A DNA stretch of 8,022 nucleotides from Frankiales bacterium. Lineage in GTDB: Bacteria; Actinomycetota; Actinomycetes; Mycobacteriales; SCTD01. A program made the translations under genes and the position numbers. The notes under the pieces are model-generated. The model ran no database searches and was not told the DNA's origin. It was given only the letters and a program-made list of their open reading frames with translations. The stretch lies in the NCBI GenBank assembly GCA_025965495.1, contig JAOPWW010000166.1, positions 1-8,022 on the forward strand. Reading direction: 5' to 3'. How positions within the stretch are numbered: position 1 is the first letter of the stretch; every line of letters starts with the position of its first letter. Positions 1 to 5,512 of the stretch are shown piece after piece.

Positions 1-344
1 GCCGCGTCCCGCTCGGGGACGTAGCGCTGGGAGAGCTGGCTGTAGGAGAAGTGCCGGTGGCGGATCAGCTCGTGGGTGAGGCTGCGCGAGATGCCGGACA
101 GGTAGAACGTCACGCTCCCGTGCTCGAGCACCGACAGGTGCCCGACCTCGAGGATGTGGCGCAGGTAGCCGGCGTTGGTGGCCGTCGAGGGGTTGGGCTT
201 GCTCCAGGACTGGTAACAGGCACGGCCGGCGAACTCCGCGAGCGCCTGGCCGCCCTCGGCGTCCGTCTCCCACGGCACGTCGGCCGGCGGCTCGAAGTGC
301 GTGTAGCCGATGACCTGGACCGTGAGGGGTGCGAGCGCGGGCAT
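1..344 (-). CDS. thyX: Flavin-dependent thymidylate synthase ThyX, N-terminal part (3' end beyond window)
   Basis: ThyX methylates dUMP to dTMP using methylenetetrahydrofolate, with FAD/NADPH as reductant, and replaces the ThyA route of thymidylate synthesis in the cytosol. The visible 114 residues carry the family signature RHRHFSYSQLSQRY, which contains the RHR-x7-S motif (R95-H96-R97 to S105) that binds FAD and dUMP. The preceding segment, with EVGHLSVLEHGSVTF around residues 66-80, is also typical. The family is usually 220-250 residues, so about half is missing past the left edge. The ATG at 344 is the only possible upstream start, because an in-frame TAG (the stop of the acetyltransferase gene) lies 12 bases before it. 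No clear Shine-Dalgarno is present and the gap is 9 bases, so translation is probably coupled to the upstream gene. A 5-bp hairpin (346-350 with 357-361) spans that stop codon. Identification is very secure. Confidence 0.96.
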   Translation of the reverse strand, partial: MPALAPLTVQVIGYTHFEPPADVPWETDAEGGQALAEFAGRACYQSWSKPNPSTATNAGYLRHILEVGHLSVLEHGSVTFYLSGISRSLTHELIRHRHFSYSQLSQRYVPERDA

Positions 345-353
345 CGGCCCAGA

Positions 354-1373
354 CTAGGGCCCGCCGACGGGCCGCTGCCACGACGTCGACAGCCCGTTCG
401 GCGTGAACCCGAGCTGCTCGTTGACCGCGATCATCCAGCGGTTGGTGTCGGCGTTGGTCGTGCTGACGCTCGTGGTCCGCGGGTGCTCGGCGACCAGGCG
501 CCGCAGCGCCTCGACCTTCACCAGCAGGCCCAGGCGGCGCCCGCGGTGGGCCTGCAGCACCAGCGTCTCCCACTGCTCGGCGTGCGCCGGGTCCGCCGTC
601 CGCACGACCACCTCGGTGAACGCGACGAGCTCCCCGGTGGCGGCGTGCAGGGCCGCGGCGACGACGCTGCTGCGCCCCTGCTCGGCCAGCAGCTGCTCGC
701 GCTCGCGCACGCGGGCGGCGTCCCAGCGCTCCTGCTGCCAGCCCATGTCGCCGACCGGCGCGTCCACGGACATGACGGTCCCGAGGGCGGCGCGGGCCTC
801 GACGAGCTCGTCCGGGCAGCGCTCCCGCCACGCGACGACGTCGTACCCGCCCGCCCGCTCCCGCGCGGTCGCCTCGAGGGCGTCGAGCCGGTCCGCCGGC
901 ACCGGCAGCGGCAGGTCGCGCCGGATCTCGCGCAGGCCCTCGACGTAGCCGTGTCGGCGCAGGAAGGCCCTGCCGGGGCTGGCGTCGGCCAGGTGCGGCG
1001 GCTCGTCGAGGTCGGTCGCGAGCAGGCGCCGGCCCTCGGTGCGCTCCAGCGCCGCCTGCAGCAGGGCGGACCCGACGCCGCGCCGGCGGGCGTCCGGGAG
1101 GACGTGGCCCTCGGCGTACACCAGGTGGGTGTTGTCGCGCAGGGGCAGCTCGACCCGGGCGGCGCCCACGGCCCGGCCGTCCTGCACGGCGACGAGCAGC
1201 CGCACCCGCTCGGACGGGTCCCGCTCGGGCAGGCCGGCGAGCGCCCCCGCCCGCACCTCCTGCAGCGGCGGCACGGGGTCGTGCGGCCGGTCGGCCCGCA
1301 GCGAGGCCGCCTGCACCGCGGTCCAGCCCGACAGGTCGTCGACGCGCGGGTCGAGCTCGCGGACCTCGGTCAT
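354..1373 (-). CDS. Two-domain GNAT-family N-acetyltransferase
   Basis: A 339-residue protein with two GNAT folds in tandem; GNAT enzymes move an acetyl group from acetyl-CoA to an amine. The N-terminal domain (about residues 55-150) shows the acetyl-CoA loop VLPDARRRGVGSALL with R98-G99-V100-G101. The C-terminal domain (about 190-335) has a second loop, LQAHRGRRLGLLVK (residues 273-286), then NADTNRWMIAVNEQLGF (307-323), the usual end of this fold. Tandem GNATs of this layout are common in actinobacteria. MshD (mycothiol synthase) shares the architecture, but I see nothing that identifies this as MshD and the substrate is unknown. The ATG at 1373 overlaps the stop of the upstream lrp-type gene as ATGA, which supports this start and suggests translational coupling. 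The reading frame stays open upstream through the regulator gene, so a longer start is formally possible, but similarity to the family begins here. The TAG stop is in the same frame as thyX. Confidence 0.9.
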   Translation of the reverse strand: MTEVRELDPRVDDLSGWTAVQAASLRADRPHDPVPPLQEVRAGALAGLPERDPSERVRLLVAVQDGRAVGAARVELPLRDNTHLVYAEGHVLPDARRRGVGSALLQAALERTEGRRLLATDLDEPPHLADASPGRAFLRRHGYVEGLREIRRDLPLPVPADRLDALEATARERAGGYDVVAWRERCPDELVEARAALGTVMSVDAPVGDMGWQQERWDAARVREREQLLAEQGRSSVVAAALHAATGELVAFTEVVVRTADPAHAEQWETLVLQAHRGRRLGLLVKVEALRRLVAEHPRTTSVSTTNADTNRWMIAVNEQLGFTPNGLSTSWQRPVGGP

Positions 1374-1813
1374 CGCGACAGGACCTCCCGCAGGACCGGC
1401 CGGGTCTCGATCGCCGTCACGCCGGGCAGCGCGCGGAGGGCGTTGACGACGTCGTAGAGCTCGCGCGGACCGGCCACCCGCACGCGCACCTGGTAGTCGA
1501 CCGTCCCGGCGAGGTCGAGGACCTCCACCACCTGGGGCATCGCGGCCATCAGCTGCTCGACCTCCGAGTTCGCCACGTGGGTGGTGGTGCTGAGCAGGAC
1601 GACCGCGCTGGTCGCGTCGCCGGACAGGGCGGGGTCGAGCAGCGCGGTGTAGCCGGTGACCCAGCCGTCGAGCTCGAGGCGGCGCACCCGCTGGGCGACG
1701 GCGTTGGCCGACAGCCCCACCTCGTCGCCGACCTCCCGCCAGCTGGCACGGGCGTTCCGCACGAGCAGACGGAGGATCCGCTCGTCGACGGCGTCCGGAC
1801 GGCGCTTGCTCAT
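1370..1813 (-). CDS. Lrp/AsnC-family transcriptional regulator
   Basis: A 147-residue protein of the normal length for the family. Residues 8-57 form the AsnC-type winged helix-turn-helix, with VDERILRLL, then WREVGDEVGLSANAVAQRVRRLELDGWVTGY in sequence (W25 to Y55). Residues about 65-145 form the ligand-binding RAM domain, including the characteristic GTVDYQVRVRV segment (residues 103-113). Such proteins form octamers or dimers, bind palindromic DNA and usually sense amino acids. The ATG at 1813 is preceded by GGAG (1822-1825 on this strand) at a spacing of 7. The gene is first in a leftward run with the acetyltransferase and thyX, and is divergent from an EamA-type transporter. The shared gap contains strong palindromes, so autoregulation and control of the transporter are the natural hypothesis. 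The effector is not readable from sequence. Confidence 0.94.
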   Translation of the reverse strand: MSKRRPDAVDERILRLLVRNARASWREVGDEVGLSANAVAQRVRRLELDGWVTGYTALLDPALSGDATSAVVLLSTTTHVANSEVEQLMAAMPQVVEVLDLAGTVDYQVRVRVAGPRELYDVVNALRALPGVTAIETRPVLREVLSR

Positions 1814-1822
1814 CGGTCCGGC

Positions 1823-1854
1823 TCCACGAGTGGATCGTGGCAGACCCGGTCTGC
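1823..1854. promoter_or_regulatory. Cluster of palindromes between divergent regulator and transporter genes (candidate operators)
   Basis: Three perfect inverted repeats are packed into 32 bases. TCCAC-GA-GTGGA spans 1823-1834. CCACGA-GTGGA-TCGTGG spans 1824-1840 and is nested with the first. GCAGACC-C-GGTCTGC spans 1840-1854 and abuts the second, sharing one G. The centres of the last two are 15 bp apart. The third resembles the CAG...CTG ends of the E. coli Lrp consensus, though the spacing is 2 bp shorter. Placement between an Lrp/AsnC regulator and a divergent transporter makes operator function plausible. In the regulator mRNA the 1824-1840 repeat would also fold into a hairpin whose 3' arm touches its GGAG ribosome-binding site. 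The repeats are seen directly; regulator binding is inference. Confidence 0.55.
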
Positions 1855-1866
1855 TGTCCTGTCGCC

Positions 1867-2811
1867 ATGACGGTCCAGCTCGACACCCGCACGGCCGCCG
1901 CGGCGCCCCGCCCGGTCCTGTCCTCCTCCCTGCCCACCCTCGGCCTGCTCGCCGTCACGGCCGCCTGGGGCTCGACCTTCTTCCTGCTCAAGGACGTCGT
2001 CGCGCGGGTCCCGGTCGCCGACTTCCTGGCCCTGCGCTTCGTCGTCGCGGCGGTCGCGGTCACGCTGCTCGCGCCCCGCGCCGTCGGCCGGCTCACCCGT
2101 GACGAGCGCCGTCGCGCCGTGCTGCTCGGCCTCGTCTACGGCGTCGCGCAGGTCCTGCAGACGACCGGGCTGCAGACGACGTCGGCGTCGGTGTCGGGCT
2201 TCCTCACCGGCATGTACGTCGTGTTCACCCCGGTCCTCGGCGCGGTCCTGCTCCGGCACCGCGTCACCCTCGTGACCGGGCTGGCCGTCGCGCTCGCGAC
2301 CGTCGGGCTCGGCGTGCTGTCGCTGCAGGGCTTCAGCGTCGGCGGGGGCGAGGCCCTCACGGTCGCCAGCGCCCTGCTCTACGGCCTGCACATCGTCGGG
2401 CTCGGCCGGTGGAGCCGCGAGGGCAGCGCCCTCGGGCTCACGGTCGTGCAGCTCTGGGTCGTCGCCGCGGTGTGCCTCGTCGCGGGCCTCCCCGGCGGCC
2501 TCACCCTCCCCGACCGGGCCGACGACTGGGGCGTCCTGGTGTTCATGGCCCTGGTCGCCGGCGCGGCCGCGCTCGTCGTGCAGACCTGGGCGCAGGCCCG
2601 CCTCGCCCCGACCCGGGCCGCCGTGATCATGACGATGGAGCCCGTCTGGGCCGGCTTCTTCGCCGTCCTGCTCGGCGGCGAGACGCTCACCGGGCGGGTG
2701 CTCGTGGGCGGGACCGTCGTCCTCACCGCGATGTACCTCGTCGAGCTCGGGCCCGGCCAGCGCGCCGTCGCCGAGGAGGTCGGCGGCGTCGCCCACGTCG
2801 GACCGGTCTAG
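1867..2811 (+). CDS. EamA/DMT-superfamily membrane transporter (RhtA/YddG-like exporter type)
   Basis: A 314-residue integral membrane protein built as two EamA repeats of five helices each. The first repeat opens with LGLLAVTAAWGSTFFLLKD (residues 25-43; the WGS/TFF pattern is typical), and helices follow at about 51-69, 83-100, 107-128 and 134-152. The second repeat runs from about 163 to 293 and ends with the family hallmark MEPVWAGFFAVLLGGETLT (residues 257-275), then GGTVVLTAMYLVEL. Members export amino acids, nucleosides or other small metabolites across the inner membrane, driven by ion gradients; the substrate here is not determinable. The divergent Lrp/AsnC gene points weakly to amino-acid export. 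I chose ATG 1867, which begins MTVQLDT. An in-frame GTG at 1837 would add ten residues including Cys-Cys and would cut through the palindromes. Neither start has a good Shine-Dalgarno, so a leaderless or very short-leader transcript is possible. Confidence 0.92.
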   Translation: MTVQLDTRTAAAAPRPVLSSSLPTLGLLAVTAAWGSTFFLLKDVVARVPVADFLALRFVVAAVAVTLLAPRAVGRLTRDERRRAVLLGLVYGVAQVLQTTGLQTTSASVSGFLTGMYVVFTPVLGAVLLRHRVTLVTGLAVALATVGLGVLSLQGFSVGGGEALTVASALLYGLHIVGLGRWSREGSALGLTVVQLWVVAAVCLVAGLPGGLTLPDRADDWGVLVFMALVAGAAALVVQTWAQARLAPTRAAVIMTMEPVWAGFFAVLLGGETLTGRVLVGGTVVLTAMYLVELGPGQRAVAEEVGGVAHVGPV

Positions 2812-2846
2812 TCGCCGGACCGGCCGTGGCGGACGCGCACGCTCGG

Positions 2847-2852
2847 TAGCCT
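2847..2852 (+). promoter_or_regulatory. Possible -10 element (TAGCCT) for the zinc-ribbon SDR gene
   Basis: TAGCCT fits the actinobacterial -10 pattern TAnnnT and lies in the 87-base gap between the transporter stop and the SDR gene. It would place a transcription start near 2859 and give a leader of about 40 bases that contains the whole hairpin at 2869-2888. No recognisable -35 (TTGACA-like) lies 16-18 bases upstream, which is not rare in this phylum. The match is short, so confidence is low. Readthrough from the transporter gene is the alternative, since no clear terminator follows it. Confidence 0.33.
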
Positions 2853-2862
2853 GGGCCCGAGC

Positions 2863-2895
2863 GCTCGACGTCCGGTCGCAGCCGGACGAAGGAGC
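2863..2895 (+). promoter_or_regulatory. Leader hairpin against and partly over the Shine-Dalgarno of the SDR gene
   Basis: CGTCCGG (2869-2875) and CCGGACG (2882-2888) form a perfect 7-bp stem with the 6-base loop TCGCAG. The stem ends exactly where the Shine-Dalgarno AAGGAG (2889-2894) begins. An outer 4-bp extension is possible between GCTC (2863-2866) and GAGC (2892-2895) across a small internal loop; it would bury the GGAG core. This geometry could tune ribosome access. Regulatory function is inference, since GC-rich DNA often yields stems by chance. Confidence 0.4.
2889..2894 (+). promoter_or_regulatory. Shine-Dalgarno AAGGAG fixing the GTG start at 2899
   Basis: AAGGAG is the best ribosome-binding match seen in the window and stands 4 bases before the GTG at 2899, at the short end of normal spacing. 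It decides the GTG as start codon of the zinc-ribbon SDR gene. Confidence 0.8.
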
Positions 2896-2898
2896 AGC

Positions 2899-4335
2899 GT
2901 GACCAGCCTGCAGGAGCGCGCGACCGCGGCGGGGATCGACCCCGAGCGGCTGGCCGTCTTCCTCGAGGTCGCCGCCGAGCTCGAGGACCAGCCGTCGGAC
3001 TCCCCCGACGTCGCCGTCGCGATGCGCGCGACCGCCCGGCTGTTCAAGTCGGTCAAGGTCAACCGACGCCGCGAGAAGCGGATCGAGGTCCTCGAGAACG
3101 ACCTCGCCGTGACCGCCGCGACGGCGACCGCCGCCCCCGACCGCATCGACGACGAGACCCGCGGCGTGCCGCTGCAGGCGACCGCGACCTCCCGCACCGT
3201 CGGGACGCTGAAGAACCCCCGGTCCTGCTACGTCTGCAAGCAGCGGTACACCGAGGTCGACGCCTTCTACCACCAGCTCTGTCCCGTCTGCGCCGCCGAG
3301 AACGCCGCCCGGCGCGACGCCCGGACCGACCTCACCGGCCGCCGGGCGCTGCTCACCGGCGGCCGCGCGAAGATCGGCATGCACATCGCCCTGCGCCTGC
3401 TCCGCGACGGCGCCCACACCACGATCACCACCCGTTTCCCGAACGACGCCGTCCGGCGCTTCGCCGGGATGCCCGACAGCGCCGACTGGCTGCACCGGCT
3501 CAAGGTCGTCGGGATCGACCTGCGCGACCCGCGCCAGGTCGTCGACCTGTGCGACACCGTGGCCGCCGACGGCCCGCTGGACGTGCTCATCAACAACGCC
3601 GCCCAGACCGTGAAGCGCTCCCCTGGCGCCTACGGCCAGCTGGTCGCCCTGGAGTCCGCGCCCCTGCCGCAGGGCGAGCTGCCCGCCGTCGTCGACCTGT
3701 CCCGCGGGGCGACCGAGCTCGGCTCCGGGGTCGCCTCGTTCACGCCCGAGGCCCTCACCGCCCTGGCCCTCACCGCCGGTTCGGCGTCGCTGGAGCGGGT
3801 CGCGGCCGGGACCGCCATCGACGCGGGCGGCCTGGTCCCGGACCTCGTCGACGTGAACAGCTGGACGCAGGGCGTCGCCGACGTCGACCCGCTCGAGCTG
3901 CTCGAGGTCCAGCTGTGCAACGTCACGGCGCCGTTCCTGCTGGTCTCGCGCCTGCGCGCGTCGATGGCCGCCAGTCCGGCCCGTCGCAAGCACGTCGTGA
4001 ACGTCTCCGCGATGGAGGGCGTGTTCTCCCGCGGCTACAAGGGCCCGGGCCACCCGCACACGAACATGGCCAAGGCCGCCCTGAACATGCTCACCCGCAC
4101 GAGCGCCCGCGAGATGTTCGAGACCGACGGCATCCTCATGACCGCGGTCGACACCGGCTGGATCACCGACGAGCGGCCCCACACGACGAAGGCCCGCCTC
4201 GCGGAGGAGGGCTTCCACGCCCCGCTCGACCTCGTCGACGGCGCCGCCCGGGTCTACGACCCCGTGGTCCGCGGCGAGCAGGGCGAGGACCGGTTCGGCG
4301 TCTTCCTCAAGGACTACCGGCCAGCTCCCTGGTGA
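2899..4335 (+). CDS. Zinc-ribbon plus short-chain dehydrogenase/reductase (SDR) protein with atypical catalytic site
   Basis: A 478-residue protein in three parts. Residues 1-105 are a mostly helical, charged N-terminus with a basic patch (K50 to R61). Residues 110-131 hold two cysteine pairs, CYVC (110-113) and CPVC (128-131), 14 residues apart, resembling a zinc ribbon. From about 145 to the end is a Rossmann-type SDR domain with the nucleotide loop TGGRAKIG (153-160), in place of the usual TGxxxGxG, and NNAAQT (232-237), equivalent to NNAG. It also has VVNVSAMEG with the catalytic-type Ser at 370, and VDTGWITDE (417-425) after the active site. The expected YxxxK reads TNMAK (388-392): the lysine is kept but threonine replaces the tyrosine. 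I recall HPHTNMAK as conserved in related proteins, which would make it a subfamily trait, but I cannot search. The segment 240-330 is longer than in a plain SDR of about 250 residues. Cofactor is probably NAD(P); substrate and pathway are unknown. The 3' end overlaps the convergent glycosylase gene. Confidence 0.88.
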   Translation: MTSLQERATAAGIDPERLAVFLEVAAELEDQPSDSPDVAVAMRATARLFKSVKVNRRREKRIEVLENDLAVTAATATAAPDRIDDETRGVPLQATATSRTVGTLKNPRSCYVCKQRYTEVDAFYHQLCPVCAAENAARRDARTDLTGRRALLTGGRAKIGMHIALRLLRDGAHTTITTRFPNDAVRRFAGMPDSADWLHRLKVVGIDLRDPRQVVDLCDTVAADGPLDVLINNAAQTVKRSPGAYGQLVALESAPLPQGELPAVVDLSRGATELGSGVASFTPEALTALALTAGSASLERVAAGTAIDAGGLVPDLVDVNSWTQGVADVDPLELLEVQLCNVTAPFLLVSRLRASMAASPARRKHVVNVSAMEGVFSRGYKGPGHPHTNMAKAALNMLTRTSAREMFETDGILMTAVDTGWITDERPHTTKARLAEEGFHAPLDLVDGAARVYDPVVRGEQGEDRFGVFLKDYRPAPW

Positions 4336-5497
4336 GCGCGGGCGCCAGGTCGCCCCTGCGCTCCACCACGACGTCGGCCAGGCCCTGCCAGCCGGCCAGC
4401 CGGCGCAGCTCCTCCGCCAGCGCGGCCGCCGTCGTCGGCGGTGCGGTGCCCTCGGCGTAGACCCCGAGCACCCGCAGGACGCCCGCCTGCCGGTCGGCCT
4501 TGAGGTCGACCCGGGCCGCGAGCTGCTCGTCGTGCAGGAACGGCAGCACGTAGTAGCCGTGGACCCGCTTCGCCGCGGGGACGTAGATCTCGATCCTGTA
4601 CCGGAACCCGAACAGCGCCTCGGTCCGGGACCGCTCCCACACGAGCGGGTCGAACGGGCTCAGCAGCGCGTCGCGCCGGACCCGTCGCGGCAGCGCTGCC
4701 CCGGCCGCCAGGTACCAGGTCCGGCCCTCGACCCGGACCGGGGTGAGCTCCCCCGCGTCGACGAGGTCCTGCAGCCCGGTGTCGGCCTCCGGGCGCAGCC
4801 GGAAGTGGTCGCGCAGGCTCTTCGCCGTGCCGATCCCCTGCGCGACGGCGGACAGGCGCAGCAGCTCGCGCTGGGCGTCGGCGCGGGCCGGCGTCGGGAG
4901 GTCCAGGACGGCCGCGGGCAGGACCCGCTCGGTCAGGTCGTAGAGGCGCTCGAACCCGCGCCGGCTGTGGGTGGTGACCTCGCCGGACCAGAACAGGTAC
5001 TCCAGGGCCACCTTGGCCTCGTCCCAGTCCCACCAGGCGCCGCCGCGGCGCGGCCCCTCGCGCAGCTCGCCCGCCCCGACCGGACCCTGCTCGCGCACCC
5101 GCTCCAGGACGGACGCGACGAAGTCCGGCCGCTCGCGCATCGCCCGCAGGGGGCCGCCCCAGCCCTCCTCCAGCCGGCGCGCCCGCTCCATCCGCCAGCG
5201 CAGCAGCGGGTGCAGGGCGACCGGCAGCAGGGACGCCTCGTGGCCCCAGTACTCGAACAGCTCGCGGCGGGCCAGGGCGCCGTCGACCAGACCCTTGTCG
5301 TAGGCGCCGAGGCGGCTGAACGCCGGCAGGTAGTGGGCCCGCTCCAGCACGTTGACGCTGTCGATCTGCAGCAGGAGCGTGCGGCGCAGCACCCGCCGCA
5401 GGTGGCGACGGTCGGGGCTGCCCGGTGGCAGCGGGTCGGTGAAGCCCTGCGCGGCCAGGGCGACCCGTCGGGCCTGCGCGAGGGACAGCTGCTCCAC
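4307..5497 (-). CDS. Winged-helix DNA glycosylase, YcaQ/AlkX type (HTH_42, formerly DUF1006)
   Basis: A 396-residue protein of normal length for the HTH_42 family. E. coli YcaQ (AlkX) excises bulky N7-alkylguanines and unhooks DNA interstrand crosslinks, while Streptomyces AlkZ gives self-resistance to azinomycin. The catalytic motif is visible as Q44-I45-D46 in LLLQIDSVNVLERAHYLPAF (residues 41-60). QxD marks the YcaQ/AlkX branch, whereas AlkZ enzymes carry QxQ. Tandem winged-helix segments follow, including WWDWDEAKVALEYLFWSGEV (about 155-174). The C-terminus has the conserved core RYRIEIYVPAAKRVHGYYVL (residues about 297-316), then VDLKADR. The GTG at 5497 is the only possible upstream start, since the TGA of the GGDEF gene lies in the same frame 18 bases before it. 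The 15-base gap suggests cotranscription with that gene. Upstream GAGGG is too distant for a good ribosome-binding site. No biosynthetic cluster is visible, so general alkylation or crosslink repair is more likely than antibiotic self-protection. Confidence 0.9.
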   Translation of the reverse strand: MEQLSLAQARRVALAAQGFTDPLPPGSPDRRHLRRVLRRTLLLQIDSVNVLERAHYLPAFSRLGAYDKGLVDGALARRELFEYWGHEASLLPVALHPLLRWRMERARRLEEGWGGPLRAMRERPDFVASVLERVREQGPVGAGELREGPRRGGAWWDWDEAKVALEYLFWSGEVTTHSRRGFERLYDLTERVLPAAVLDLPTPARADAQRELLRLSAVAQGIGTAKSLRDHFRLRPEADTGLQDLVDAGELTPVRVEGRTWYLAAGAALPRRVRRDALLSPFDPLVWERSRTEALFGFRYRIEIYVPAAKRVHGYYVLPFLHDEQLAARVDLKADRQAGVLRVLGVYAEGTAPPTTAAALAEELRRLAGWQGLADVVVERRGDLAPALTRELAGSP

Positions 5498-5512
5498 GCG
5501 GCGAGTCTGCCC

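Noticed and set aside
51..1457. 468-codon open frame on the plus strand opposite thyX and the acetyltransferase
   Set aside because: Its product is rich in R, G, P and A with no recognisable domain, while the opposite strand encodes clear ThyX and GNAT motifs. It is an antisense shadow of GC-rich genes.
2814..2824. GCCGG-A-CCGGC palindrome just after the transporter stop as a terminator
   Set aside because: It has a one-base centre, cannot fold as a hairpin with a normal loop, and has no U-tract. It could be a chance GC palindrome.
1810..4218. 802-codon open frame on the minus strand opposite the transporter and SDR genes
   Set aside because: It has low-complexity D/G/R/E-rich sequence, crosses two real plus-strand genes and their gap, and shows no family motif. 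It is explained by a lack of stop codons at high GC.
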